64,000 nucleotides of DNA from Saccharopolyspora shandongensis (GCF_900106995.1 NZ_FNOK01000020.1:77306-141305); one strand, 5' to 3'; shown: positions 32,878 through 44,763, counted from the first letter of the stretch. Notes: a model not told the origin generated them from the sequence alone. A program made the numbers and translations.

Positions 32878-32951
32878 AGCCGCCTAAGGGAATCGAACCC
32901 TTGACCTACGCATTACGAGTGCGTCGCTCTAGCCGACTGAGCTAAGGCGGC
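32878..32951 (-). tRNA. tRNA-Thr, anticodon CGU
   Basis: Reads on the minus strand as a complete cloverleaf: acceptor 5'-GCCGCCT pairs with AGGCGGC; D-arm TAGCTCAGTCGG; anticodon arm CGCAC-TCGTAA-TGCG with anticodon CGT; T-arm GGGTTCGATTCCC. No encoded CCA. Its 3' end abuts the integrase remnant, as at actinomycete integration sites. Decodes ACG. Confidence 0.95.
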
Positions 32952-33181
32952 GTTGCGTGGTCAAGTGTAGCTGGCCCGGACCCGAGGGCGTTCTCGACCC
33001 CCACCGGTCCACACCCTCCAGGTTTGCCCTGGTCAGCGCCCTAGCTGGGCAGCTCCGATGCTCCGGCTTCGGCGGGAAGCCACCTCTTGCCGGGCGCTCT
33101 CGTCAACTTCTTCCGTCACCTCGTCGGCTTCGACTCGTTGGATCGGCAGTGATTCCTGTCACTCGACCGGGAGGTCGCCGG

Positions 33182-34522
33182 ATGCGGGCGTTTCGCCGCT
33201 TCAGCACGTGTTCCGCCGTGGGGTTGGCACTGGCCGGGTTGTCCCTGCCTGCCGCCTTCGCGCAGAGCACGCCGCCGACCACGCCGATCCCCGCGCCCGA
33301 GAACCCCGGGCAGCCTCCGGCGTCCGAGCCGACCCCGGTTCCCGGTCCGATCGTCGCCGACGCCGGCACCATGGTCGGGATCGTGCGCATCCTGCCGGAC
33401 ACCGTGCCGACCGACTCCGTCATCGACGATCCCGAGTTCGAGGAGCAGCTGCCCAAGCAGTCCGTGGCCGAGGCAGGGATGGGCCGGGCGATCGCGCAGG
33501 CGAACTCCACCGCTTTCTTCGCCCACGAGCGGGCCATCGCCGAAGCCTCGCCGTTCGGCGTGGCGCTGTTCGGCAAGACGCCGCAGCTGCCGACCGGGCT
33601 GGCGCAGACCGCGCTGCCCGATCACGCCGCGCCGACCAGCGGCGGGCTCCCCATGCCCGCGTCGCCGGCGGATCAGCTGGTCAAGCTCGGCGGCTTGGAC
33701 GGCAGCGTGCATGCGCGCTGGGACGAGCAGGTCGGGCCGTGCGTGTCGCCGATCGCCGATGCCCAGATGTCGCTGGGCAGCGCTTCGGCGGTCAACGCGC
33801 TGCCCGGCGGGCTGTCGCTGGACGGGCTCCTGAGCGGAGCACCTACCGCGGACGGCACCGGGTCCTTGCTGCACGTGCCGGACGTCGTCAACGCGCATTC
33901 CAACGTGCAGCTGGTGTCCGTCGCCGGGCAGACCGGTAAGGCCGTGCAGTCGACCTCGACGCTGCAGGTTGCGAGCGTTCGACTGTTCGCCGGAACCTCC
34001 CAGGAGATCCGCGTCGACGTCGTCGGCGAGCCCCGACTGATCGCCACGGCCACCGGCGCCCCCTCGACGTCCACTGTGGACTACCAGGCGCCGGTGCTGC
34101 GGGTCAGCCAGGGCGGCAAGGAACTCGGCGTGCTCGATGCGGCGCATCCGGACCTGGACCTACCGCTGCCCGGGCTGGGCCGGCGGATCGTGGACGCCGG
34201 TGTGCTGCGGATGAGCGTCGGGGAGCTCCGGCACGACGTCGTCGGAACCGAGGTCCGGGCGGCGGCGAAGCTCTTCGACCTGCAGCTGCTGCGCGGCCAC
34301 CCGGTGGGGCTGCCGACTTCGCTGGTGCAGATCACCTTCGGCGAGCAGATCGTCCGCGCCGGCGCTCCGGCCGGCGGCGTGGACTGCGACGGCTCGGCGG
34401 CGGTCGCGCCGCCGGCCGGGACCGGCCCGTCGGCCCACCTCCCGGACGTTCCGCCGCTCGCCCTGACCAGCAGCTCGTACTACGTGATCCCGCTTGAGCG
34501 ACGCCGGAAGTCCCAATTTTAG
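33182..34522 (+). CDS. Large secreted protein of unknown function
   Basis: Predicted 446 residues with a Sec signal peptide (cleavage after LPAAFAQS, about residue 24) and a Pro-rich linker (about 25-60). The mature part has beta-rich stretches such as QEIRVDVVGEPRLIATATGA and VLRVSQGGKELGVLD, and two widely spaced Cys. No known domain or sortase/LPXTG motif. It ends with a short basic tail (LERRRKSQF) after SSSYYVIP, without a TM helix. GGGAGG precedes ATG 33182. Convergent with the NACHT gene. Confidence 0.75.
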   Translation: MRAFRRFSTCSAVGLALAGLSLPAAFAQSTPPTTPIPAPENPGQPPASEPTPVPGPIVADAGTMVGIVRILPDTVPTDSVIDDPEFEEQLPKQSVAEAGMGRAIAQANSTAFFAHERAIAEASPFGVALFGKTPQLPTGLAQTALPDHAAPTSGGLPMPASPADQLVKLGGLDGSVHARWDEQVGPCVSPIADAQMSLGSASAVNALPGGLSLDGLLSGAPTADGTGSLLHVPDVVNAHSNVQLVSVAGQTGKAVQSTSTLQVASVRLFAGTSQEIRVDVVGEPRLIATATGAPSTSTVDYQAPVLRVSQGGKELGVLDAAHPDLDLPLPGLGRRIVDAGVLRMSVGELRHDVVGTEVRAAAKLFDLQLLRGHPVGLPTSLVQITFGEQIVRAGAPAGGVDCDGSAAVAPPAGTGPSAHLPDVPPLALTSSSYYVIPLERRRKSQF

Positions 34523-34637
34523 GCGAAATTGGACGGCTCACGCGACCGAAGCTCCGATTTCAGGGTCCGTTCCAGAACCAGACGTGGGCACGCATGAGGC
34601 CCGACAGCCTGGCACCCAGCCCGGCCCGACGAACGGT

Positions 34638-36947
34638 TCAGACAGCGGAGCGATCGGTGGCTGGGCCGAGGCGCGCCGGCGTGGCGTGCTGGGCTCGGTA
34701 GGCACGGCCGAGGTGGGCTTGGAGCCGGGCGTGCCGGAACTGGTAGACGGCGCCGGCCTGGCGTAGCACTCCTCGGCGGTACGCGTCCTCCAGGAAAGCC
34801 GTCACCTGCCAGGGAAGCCGACCCGTCACCGGCAGCCAGACGCGTGCCAGGAGAACCCACTGCCCCCAGGCGGTGAACGCCGCGGCGTAGGCGATCGCTC
34901 CGCTGATCCCGCCCACGGCGCCGACGATGAGCCCGTCGAGCAGCGGCCAGCTGAGCGGGCCCAGCGAACCCTGGAGGAGATCGACGACCAGCCGTCCGCC
35001 GACGGCGATCAGGAGCACGGCCAGGGGCGCGAACAGCGCGGTCTGGCGCACCACCGCCGAACGGTTCGCGGCCAGCATGCCCATCGGGGTGGCGGCGGAG
35101 TTGATGTCGAGGGGCGTCTCCAGCACGGACACGAGCGCGAGCCCCGTCCCGAGCGCCAGGCCGAAGATGAGCCCGAACACGAGGAAGTTGACGAGCGTCA
35201 GCTTGACCGCCACGTCGTCCGGGAACGGTGACTCGCTGCGGACCGTGCGCATGAACGTGCTCACGGGCGCGTACCCGAGCGCCACCACGAACCCGCCCAA
35301 CAGCCCGGCCCCGAACCTGATGCCCGCGGTGCGGGCGCGTCGGCCGGTTCGCCCGCTCCGGCCCAGCAACCGCACCTGCATCCGGGACGGCTCGAATCCG
35401 ACCCCGCCGTACACGACCAGGAGCCCGTACAGCAGCCCGAAGGCCAGCCCGAGTTCGGCCCCGGTCAGCAGTCCGTCGACCATCGCCAACCCGATTCCGT
35501 ACTGCATCGCGTTGGAGGACAGGACGACGAGCGCATCGACGACGGCGGTGACCAACGCGGACGCCAGCACGACGGCGAGGATGCGCGACGAGCGACGCAG
35601 CGAGGTGCCGAGCAGCCACCACTTGAGATCGCCGGTGTCGAGACGATCCAGGTGGTTGGCGAGGTAGCCCAGCCAGTGCCGGACCCGGTCCGGATCCCAG
35701 TCCCGGCGCCCGGTGGACGGCCGCGGGCGGTAGACGGCGGGCACGAAGCTGGCCAGCAGGTGGTCTTCGAGGGCCTCCGGCGTCGGGAACCGGGTGGTGT
35801 CCAGCAGGATCGCCGGATCCGCTCCGGACTCGCTGTAGACGGTTCGGGCGAGGCCGACCATCAGCGGCGTGCTCAGCACCGCGGCGAGGTTGGCGCTCGC
35901 CTCGCTGTCCGGGCGTTCGCGCAGCTCGTCCAGGACGGAATCCCAGGCGGTGCCCCGACGCGTGGTGCGCGGCAGGTAGTTGATCAGGTCGGCGCGGCCG
36001 AGTTCGACCAGCTCGACGCCGGCGGCTCCGGCCAGGGCGGTCGCCTCGACGGCCGCGGCGAACTCGCCGGGGCGGCTGGTCAGCAGCAGCGGCAGCGACG
36101 TGGTGTTGAGTGCTTCCACCGCGCTCTGGTGCAGGCCGTGGGCGATCTCGTCGAACCCGTCGAGAACCGGCAGCACACGGCCGGTTTCGACCAGCGCGGC
36201 GGCCAGCGTCGACCCGCCGGGGGCGCTCGCGACCAGGCCCGGGTAGTCGCGGAGGAGCTGGTCGATCAGCCAGTCCCGCAGCGCGGTGACCGCCGGGTCC
36301 CACGATCCGACGCTGAAGACCACCGGCACCGGGTCGGCGCCGTCGCGCGTCCGCAGGTAGTCCAGGGTGAAGCGCAGCGCCAGGATCGTCTTCCCGGATC
36401 CGGCGCGCCCCAGCACCACCAACCGGCCGGACGGGATTCGCCGGTAGACGTCCGCGATCTCGGTCAGGTCGCCGGTCAGATCCAGCGGATCCGCCGTGGA
36501 TCCGGGCGGAACGCGGTGGATGTTGTCGGAATGGTCGGTCAGGTCCGCGGACACCGGCTGCCACCGCACCGGCAGTGGGAACGGGTCGTGGATCCGGCGC
36601 TGCTCCTCCTCGCGCCGCCAGCGGGCGGCGACCACCTGCGCGAGTTGATCGGCGGCTTCGGTCAGCGCATCGCGCGGCACGAGAGGCTCCGCCGCCTCCC
36701 GAGTCTCGGCGGCGTCCTCGGCCGGAACGTCGCCGACTTCGGCCAGCAGTTCCCGGCGCTTGTCCGGCGCGAGGTCCAGTGCGTCTGCCAACAGCTTCAC
36801 GGTGCCGATGCGGGGATCGGTGGGCGAGTTGTTCTCCAGCCGGCGGATGGTCCGCACGCCGACTCCGGATCGCTCCGCCAGCTGCTCCTGCGTCAATCCC
36901 GCCTGACGTCGCAGCTGACGCAGTAGCGGACCGAACCGGCTCGTCAC
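34638..36947 (-). CDS. XRE-HTH + NACHT NTPase + multi-TM protein
   Basis: Predicted 769 residues. An N-terminal XRE helix-turn-helix (about 4-62, QAGLTQEQLAERSGVGVRTI) is followed by a NACHT STAND NTPase with Walker A GRAGSGKT (about 180-187), Walker B LPVLDGFDEI (about 259-268) and LLLTSRPGEF after it. A helical region and about six to eight TM segments (about 470-700) come next, then a short cytoplasmic tail. NACHT proteins include antiphage defence switches; HTH-NACHT-TM forms are common in actinomycetes and mostly uncharacterised. GTG 36947 has GAGAGG upstream; ATG 36971 is an alternative. It lies 1.7 kb from the element scar at tRNA-Thr. Confidence 0.88.
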   Translation of the reverse strand: MTSRFGPLLRQLRRQAGLTQEQLAERSGVGVRTIRRLENNSPTDPRIGTVKLLADALDLAPDKRRELLAEVGDVPAEDAAETREAAEPLVPRDALTEAADQLAQVVAARWRREEEQRRIHDPFPLPVRWQPVSADLTDHSDNIHRVPPGSTADPLDLTGDLTEIADVYRRIPSGRLVVLGRAGSGKTILALRFTLDYLRTRDGADPVPVVFSVGSWDPAVTALRDWLIDQLLRDYPGLVASAPGGSTLAAALVETGRVLPVLDGFDEIAHGLHQSAVEALNTTSLPLLLTSRPGEFAAAVEATALAGAAGVELVELGRADLINYLPRTTRRGTAWDSVLDELRERPDSEASANLAAVLSTPLMVGLARTVYSESGADPAILLDTTRFPTPEALEDHLLASFVPAVYRPRPSTGRRDWDPDRVRHWLGYLANHLDRLDTGDLKWWLLGTSLRRSSRILAVVLASALVTAVVDALVVLSSNAMQYGIGLAMVDGLLTGAELGLAFGLLYGLLVVYGGVGFEPSRMQVRLLGRSGRTGRRARTAGIRFGAGLLGGFVVALGYAPVSTFMRTVRSESPFPDDVAVKLTLVNFLVFGLIFGLALGTGLALVSVLETPLDINSAATPMGMLAANRSAVVRQTALFAPLAVLLIAVGGRLVVDLLQGSLGPLSWPLLDGLIVGAVGGISGAIAYAAAFTAWGQWVLLARVWLPVTGRLPWQVTAFLEDAYRRGVLRQAGAVYQFRHARLQAHLGRAYRAQHATPARLGPATDRSAV

Positions 36948-37139
36948 TTCGGCGCCTCTCGAGTCGGGCATGTCCTGGCTCGGGGACCTTAGCGCGAACA
37001 ACGGGCGGACCGGCCGTATTTGGCCGGTTCGTGCCCTGGCCCGCTGACCAGCGCGAACAACATGATCTGCAGTGCTGGCCGGAACCTGGCGGCCGGCGCT
37101 CGCCGAGGCGGCGAGGTCAGCCTTCGACAGGGGAACCGC

Positions 37140-38207
37140 ATGACCCGTTTCCGGAAATCGCTGTGGTGGGCCGTCGCGATGGCGGCCGGCCTGGCCGCGG
37201 CATCGACTCCCATCGCCACCGCCGAGACCGAACCGCCGCGCCTCGACGACGGTTTCGGCCTGACGGTCGTCCGCCAGCCCGAGTGGGTCGACGACGCCCA
37301 GCGGACGTTCGTCTTCTCCGTGACCTCCGACCAGGTTCCGAACCCCACGCTGCTGCCGGGCCAGACCGCGGGGCAACACGACATCATGGTCACCCTGCCC
37401 GAGGGCTACGGCGGCAACGCCGACCGCTACCCGGTGCTGTACTCGCTGCACGGCAATCCCGACCGGGCGAACACCCAGGTCAACCAGCAGATCACCGAGC
37501 AGGCGACCAAGGACGCGCCGCTGATCACGGTGCACCCCAACGGGGTTCGCAGCTGGTACTCGAACTGGGTGAACCCCGGCGGGCTGGGCCCGCAGAACTG
37601 GGAGAACTTCCACCTCGACCAGGTCATCCCGCTGATCGACGCGAACCTGCGGACCATCCCCGACAGGGAGGGCCGCGCCATCGTCGGCCACTCGATGGGC
37701 GGGTTCGGCGCGTTCCACTACGCCGAGCACCGGCCGGAGCTGTTCAGCTACGTCGGCAGCTTCTCCGGCGGCCTCGACCTGCTCAACCAGGCCCAGCGGG
37801 CGGCGGTGATCGGCACCGAGCTGCTGCCGGATTCGGGCACGCCGACCGTCGCGGCCGACGCGATCTTCGGCTCGCCGGTCTGGCCCCTCGACGTGGTGTG
37901 GAACGCGCAGAGCCCCGCCCAGCACGTCGAGTCGCTGCGCGGCATGGGCGTGGCCATGTACACCGGCAACGGCGGCGACCTGACCGTCAACCCGCCCCAA
38001 GCCATCGTCGAGAGCGTGGCCAGGGACACCAACCTGGTGACCGCGGCGAACCTGAACACCGCCGGAATCCCGCACTACTTCGCGGATTACGGCGACGGCA
38101 GCACGTGGGCGCCGGGCTGCACCGGGAAGCACGCCTCGGTGCCCTGCCTGCAGAAGGACATGGACCACTACGTCTCGCTGATCATGCAACGCCTTCAGCA
38201 CCCCTGA
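37140..38207 (+). CDS. Secreted alpha/beta-hydrolase esterase, Ag85/esterase D-like
   Basis: Predicted 355 residues. A Sec signal peptide (about 1-29, cleavage near ATAETE) precedes an esterase D/antigen 85-type domain: LPEGYGGNADRYPVLYSLHG (oxyanion region), the nucleophile elbow GHSMGGFGA (Ser about 183) and a late His in KDMDHYVSL. Two Cys near the C-terminus (APGCTGKHASVPC) probably form a disulphide. Substrate unknown; mycolyl transfer is not implied in a genus without mycolates. Divergent from the NACHT gene and followed by a terminator. Confidence 0.85.
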   Translation: MTRFRKSLWWAVAMAAGLAAASTPIATAETEPPRLDDGFGLTVVRQPEWVDDAQRTFVFSVTSDQVPNPTLLPGQTAGQHDIMVTLPEGYGGNADRYPVLYSLHGNPDRANTQVNQQITEQATKDAPLITVHPNGVRSWYSNWVNPGGLGPQNWENFHLDQVIPLIDANLRTIPDREGRAIVGHSMGGFGAFHYAEHRPELFSYVGSFSGGLDLLNQAQRAAVIGTELLPDSGTPTVAADAIFGSPVWPLDVVWNAQSPAQHVESLRGMGVAMYTGNGGDLTVNPPQAIVESVARDTNLVTAANLNTAGIPHYFADYGDGSTWAPGCTGKHASVPCLQKDMDHYVSLIMQRLQHP

Positions 38208-38218
38208 TGACCGGGGGT

Positions 38219-38257
38219 CTGGTCGGTCGGGCGGCGGGGAGGCGTCCGACCGACCAG
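38219..38257 (+). terminator. Terminator after the esterase gene
   Basis: CTGGTCGGTCGG (38219-38230) pairs with CCGACCGACCAG (38246-38257); part of the 15-nt loop can extend the stem. Confidence 0.8.
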
Positions 38258-38277
38258 CGCATCACGGGGGGAACGGC

Positions 38278-38517
38278 ATGGCCGACGACGAATTCCGTTA
38301 CTGGTGCGAGGAATGCGACTACCGGACGCCCTGGCTCACCGAGTCGGCGGGAGCCGAGGAGCAGATCGAGCACTACGACCACCACCATCCGGGCACGCCG
38401 CCCGGCGGCCGCGTCGAGCTCCGCGCGAAGAAGACCGACGGTGCCGGATGCCTCGTGGTGCTGGGAATCCTGTTCCTGCTCCTGCTGGCGACGTTCACGT
38501 TCCGGTACTGGCCATGA
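38278..38517 (+). CDS. Small zinc-ribbon-like membrane protein
   Basis: Predicted 79 residues. The N-terminus has a CEEC pair and a later His cluster (YDHHHPG) that could bind zinc, and the C-terminus has one TM helix (VVLGILFLLLLATFTF). A strong GGGGGGAA site precedes ATG 38278. Function unknown. It lies between the esterase terminator and holB. Confidence 0.7.
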   Translation: MADDEFRYWCEECDYRTPWLTESAGAEEQIEHYDHHHPGTPPGGRVELRAKKTDGAGCLVVLGILFLLLLATFTFRYWP

Positions 38518-38634
38518 CGGGCCCGCCGTTCGTCCTGCGCCACGTCCTTCGAGCCGTCCTGGCGGGGCAGCGCGCACCTGACCAGGTTCTACCAGGCACT
38601 CGACCGCATCGAACCCGGAACGTCCACTGTGGAA

Positions 38635-39858
38635 TCAGCCGGTGTAGAGGGTGGCTAGCATGGCCTCCACCGCGATGATGGGCTTCACGTTCTGGGTCAG
38701 CGCGAGGCGGCATTCCAGGACCGCGTCGAGGCGGTGCAGCGCCGATTCCGACGTCCACTCCCCGGCCGCCTTCGCCACCGAGCGCTCGAAATCCGGGTGG
38801 TTGAGCGGCGCCGTCGAACCCGTGCGCACCACCAGCACGTCCCGGTAGAAGCCCGCCAGGTCGACCAGCGCCAGGTCCAGCGCGTCGCGCTGGGAACGGG
38901 TGGCGCGGGATTTCTGGCGCTTCTCAAGCTCTTTCAGCGCCGCGTTCGCGCCGCGGGTCGCCGACGCCGTGCCCTTGCCGGTGCCGCCCGCGCCCATCGC
39001 GGTCTTCAGCTCTTCCTTCTCAGCCTCGTTGCGGTCCTCGTTCGCGGTGACCGCTTCCGTCTCGGCCAGCTTCACCAGCCCGGTGGCGGCCGTGAACACG
39101 TCCGAGAACCGGCGCAGCCCCATCGGGATCCGCAGCACCGATTCGCGCCGCTCCCGCGCCTCCTCGTCGGTCGCCAGCCGCCGCGCCCGGCCGATGTGCC
39201 CGCCGCACACCGACGACGCCCACTGCGCGAGCTCCGCGTCCACGCCGTCGCGCTCGTGCAGCACCTCTGCGATCGCGCCGGCCAACGGCGTGCGCAGCTG
39301 CACCACGCGGCACCGGGAGCGGATCGTGACGGACACGTCTTCGGGGTGATCGGACGGCGCGCACAACAGGAACACGGTCCTCGGCGGCGGCTCCTCCACC
39401 GCCTTGAGCAGCGCGTTCGCCGCACCCTCGGTGAGGCGGTCGGAATCTTCGATCAGCACGATGCGCCACTGGCCGGTGGTCGGACGCCGCGCCGCGGCCT
39501 GCACGAGAGCCCGCATCTCCGCGACCGAGATCGACAGTCCTTCGGGCGCCACCAGCCGAACGTCGGCGTGCGTGCCGTGCAGCACCGTCCGGCACGCCGG
39601 GCAGTGCCCGCAGCCCGGCTGCTCGGTATCGGAGCACTCCAAAGCGGCGGCGAAAGCGCGAGCCGCGATCGACCGGCCCGAACCGGGCGGCCCGGTGAAC
39701 AGCCATGCGTGGGTCATCGAACCCGGCGGAACCGGCTCGCCCCGCACCTGGCGATGAGCAGCGCGCGCGGCCGTGTAGAGCGTCCGCACCGCGTCGGGCT
39801 GTCCGACGACCTCCGCCCACACCCCGGTGCCGGGCACGTCCGGAGCGTCGGTTTGCAT
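38635..39858 (-). CDS. holB: DNA polymerase III subunit delta'
   Basis: Clamp-loader subunit that with gamma/tau and delta opens the sliding clamp. The 407-residue protein has the AAA+ fold with TGPPGSGRS (Walker A-like, about 54), the zinc-binding group CSDTEQPGCGHCPAC (about 74-88), IEDSDRLTEGAANALLKAVE (about 140-159) and the SRC motif IRSRCRVVQL. Orthologous position to Rv3644c, left of topA. ATG 39858 is 8 nt after GGAGG. Confidence 0.95.
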   Translation of the reverse strand: MQTDAPDVPGTGVWAEVVGQPDAVRTLYTAARAAHRQVRGEPVPPGSMTHAWLFTGPPGSGRSIAARAFAAALECSDTEQPGCGHCPACRTVLHGTHADVRLVAPEGLSISVAEMRALVQAAARRPTTGQWRIVLIEDSDRLTEGAANALLKAVEEPPPRTVFLLCAPSDHPEDVSVTIRSRCRVVQLRTPLAGAIAEVLHERDGVDAELAQWASSVCGGHIGRARRLATDEEARERRESVLRIPMGLRRFSDVFTAATGLVKLAETEAVTANEDRNEAEKEELKTAMGAGGTGKGTASATRGANAALKELEKRQKSRATRSQRDALDLALVDLAGFYRDVLVVRTGSTAPLNHPDFERSVAKAAGEWTSESALHRLDAVLECRLALTQNVKPIIAVEAMLATLYTG

Positions 39859-39921
39859 CACGTCGCCTCCAGTACTTCGCGAACACCCAGACTGTACGGG
39901 GCGGCACCGACCGGCCTGCGG

Positions 39922-40254
39922 TCAACCGGAGAACCCTTCGAGAACCCGGCGCAGCACCGCCAGGGCGACGAGCACCGCGACGGCCAACACGATCAGGAAG
40001 CCCACGACCGCACCCGGCGTGCGGCGCGGCCTCTCCCCCGGCGGCTCAAGACGAGGTGTCTGGGGGCTGGCCGTCGGAGCGCGACGGCGTCGAATCGGCC
40101 TGCGCACGTCCTCCGCCGTTGTAGGCGGCGTCCAGGGTTGCGGCGGCGCGGCCCGCTGCTGTGGCACCGCGAACGTGCCGAACAGGGCATCCTGACGAAC
40201 CGGCCAGGGCGGCAACGGCTGCGTGCCGTCGAGACCGTGCAAGGCATCCCGCAT
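39922..40254 (-). CDS. Proline-rich single-pass membrane protein
   Basis: Predicted 110 residues: a Pro/Arg-rich N-terminal region (about 1-80), then one C-terminal TM helix (GAVVGFLIVLAVAVLVALAV) and a short tail ending LEGFSG. Tail-anchored layout. No recognised family. It lies between topA and holB on the same strand with gaps of ~60 bp, so it may be cotranscribed. Start at ATG 40254. Confidence 0.7.
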   Translation of the reverse strand: MRDALHGLDGTQPLPPWPVRQDALFGTFAVPQQRAAPPQPWTPPTTAEDVRRPIRRRRAPTASPQTPRLEPPGERPRRTPGAVVGFLIVLAVAVLVALAVLRRVLEGFSG

Positions 40255-40317
40255 GTCCGCCTCCCCGGGGCTTCCGATAACCGGAAGTTTCCGCCTCGGG
40301 GCGGCGGAACACCAGGA

Positions 40318-43140
<2,823 letters not shown>

Positions 43141-43352
43141 GCTTACCTGCTCTCTTCTTCCGGAGGCTTCCATTGCACCCGGTGCTACCCGACAAGTTCC
43201 TCAGTGTGCCCCTTATGCGCCGATTCGCAGCACGCCGGGAAGGCACAGGGTTGCACATAACACGCTGAGACTCGTCCACGTCTTCTTCTACGAACGTATC
43301 GGGTGACTGTGGTGTTCCGTTGCGTGACCTGGCGTGATGTGCGTCAAACCGG

Positions 43353-43946
43353 TCAGGACACCAGCGGCCACGTTCGCTCGATCGCACCATCGGGCATCGG
43401 ACCGACGAGCTCGGCGAGGCGGGCGAGCCCGCGTCGACCGGTCACGCGCAGCGCCGGTCCGCCGGCTCGCGGGCCGACCGGCTTCGCCGGGAGGCCGCAG
43501 CCGCGCAGCGCCGCGACCAGCGGCGAATGCGTGTCGGGCGCGTGCGGGTCGAGGCCGAGGCGGTAGCCGGCGGGCTCGGCGGAGCCGGCGGTCAGCGCCC
43601 AGAGCCGGAGGGCGGCGCCGTCCGGGACGAAGTCCGGCGGGACCGACTTCACGGCGCCGCGCAGCCAGCGGGCGGCGAGGCCGGTGAGGTCGGCGCGGAA
43701 CGCGGTGCGGATCAGCGGGCGGCCTTCTTCGGAGCGGCCGAGCTCGGCCTCCACGCCGCGCTCGGCGCAGGCCGCGACGAGGGTGCGGGCGCGCCATTCG
43801 GCGTCGACCACCACGGACAGCCGGGCCGCGGTGCCGCGGCCGAAACCGACCGCCTGCCCTGGACCGCACAGCATGCCCGCGAGGTCGGCGACGTCTGGCT
43901 GCCGCGCCTCGGCCGAGTAGAAGGACAGCTGGTCCACGGCCCGCAT
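43353..43946 (-). CDS. Conserved actinobacterial protein next to topA, possibly LAGLIDADG-like
   Basis: Predicted 197 residues; by position the counterpart of Rv3647c. Two similar halves can be read: the first begins DVADLAGMLCGPG and contains RLSVVVDAEWRARTLVAACA; the second begins around LRLWALTAGSAEPAGYRLGL and ends RVTGRRGLARLAELVG. Each has the helix-strand-strand-helix order of LAGLIDADG homing-endonuclease repeats, as in WhiA, but without the acidic catalytic residues. That fold assignment is my inference; function is unknown. ATG 43946 chosen. Confidence 0.75.
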   Translation of the reverse strand: MRAVDQLSFYSAEARQPDVADLAGMLCGPGQAVGFGRGTAARLSVVVDAEWRARTLVAACAERGVEAELGRSEEGRPLIRTAFRADLTGLAARWLRGAVKSVPPDFVPDGAALRLWALTAGSAEPAGYRLGLDPHAPDTHSPLVAALRGCGLPAKPVGPRAGGPALRVTGRRGLARLAELVGPMPDGAIERTWPLVS

Positions 43947-44009
43947 GCTAGAACAGCAGTTCGACCTTGGCCAGCACATCCACCCTTTTGCGCCACGAGG
44001 AGCGCGCGA

Positions 44010-44037
44010 AGGGCCGTGAGCGCTCGCTCACGGCCCT
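44010..44037 (-). terminator. Terminator after the lipoprotein gene
   Basis: A perfect 12-bp stem (44010-44021 / 44026-44037) with a GCTC loop, 8 bp beyond the stop of the minus-strand lipoprotein gene. Confidence 0.85.
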
Positions 44038-44044
44038 CGACCGG

Positions 44045-44647
44045 TCAGCGCGGGGGCTGCTGCTGGGGCGGGGTGAAGAACTGCTTGCACTCCGGGGCCT
44101 GCCGCGAGGCCGCCTTGAGCTCCTCGTTCTGTTCCAGCGCCGCCAGCTCGTCCTTGAGGTCCAGCTGCTGGCCCTTCTGCAGCTCCTGCTGCATCGCGGC
44201 CATGCCCTCCTGGAAGCTCTTCTCGTTGGTCGGATCGACCTGCTTCGCCTTCTCGGCCGCCGACCCCAGCAGGTCGCGGACCTGCGTGAAGCCCTGCTGG
44301 AAGCCGTCGTTGACCGCGTCCGCGCCCGCGATCGGCGCCGGCCCGAGGCCCCGCAGGCCGTTGATGGTGTCGTCGGCGGAGCGCACCGCCGAGTCGATGC
44401 GTTCGATCACCGTCTTCTTGACCGTGGCCGTGTTCGTCTTGTCCACACCCGGCAGCTGCTGCTGGGAGGCGGCGAAGCCACCCACCAGCCCGCACATCCG
44501 GCCCGCCCACGCGACTCCCTCCGGGCTCGGGGCGGCCGCCTTCGGCGGTGGGGCGGGAGCCGGGGCCTGGGCCGGGCCTGCCGCGCACCCGGCGAGCGCC
44601 AGGGGGACGGCGGCGAGCACCGCGATGGACGTCGAGCGGATCTTCAT
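44045..44647 (-). CDS. Secreted lipoprotein with helical domain
   Basis: Predicted 200 residues. Lipobox LALAGC (Cys about residue 21) marks a lipid-anchored protein. After an Ala/Pro linker the mature part is mainly helical (NDGFQQGFTQVRDLLGSAAE; FQEGMAAMQQELQKGQQLDL) and ends in a Gln/Pro-rich tail; Cys pairs near residues 52 and 187 could bridge. GAGGAG precedes ATG 44647. It lies downstream of hppA, separated by a terminator. Function unknown. Confidence 0.8.
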   Translation of the reverse strand: MKIRSTSIAVLAAVPLALAGCAAGPAQAPAPAPPPKAAAPSPEGVAWAGRMCGLVGGFAASQQQLPGVDKTNTATVKKTVIERIDSAVRSADDTINGLRGLGPAPIAGADAVNDGFQQGFTQVRDLLGSAAEKAKQVDPTNEKSFQEGMAAMQQELQKGQQLDLKDELAALEQNEELKAASRQAPECKQFFTPPQQQPPR

Positions 44648-44763
44648 GCGCACTCCTCGCAGAGATCGGAGTTGCCTTCGGCGTGCGCTGACAGACTCTC
44701 CCCCACCGCCCACCGCGCCCCCGAAGGCGGGGTCACCCATCCGGCGAAACCCCAGCGCACGAA

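Noticed and set aside
30282-32878. Left att site for the element (duplicate of the tRNA-Thr 3' end)
   Set aside because: Looked for a copy of the tRNA 3' half by eye and did not find one.
34638-38201. A 1187-codon minus-strand frame covering the NACHT gene and the esterase gene antisense
   Set aside because: Only the part up to about 36971 shows protein features; the rest is antisense to the esterase gene and is an effect of high GC.
37140-38207. Mycolyltransferase (Ag85) as a specific call
   Set aside because: The fold and GHSMGG motif fit the wider esterase D family, and no mycolate genes are in view, so only an esterase-type hydrolase is claimed.
38518-38634. Short frames between the zinc-ribbon protein gene and holB
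   Set aside because: No start signal or protein-like composition; treated as intergenic.
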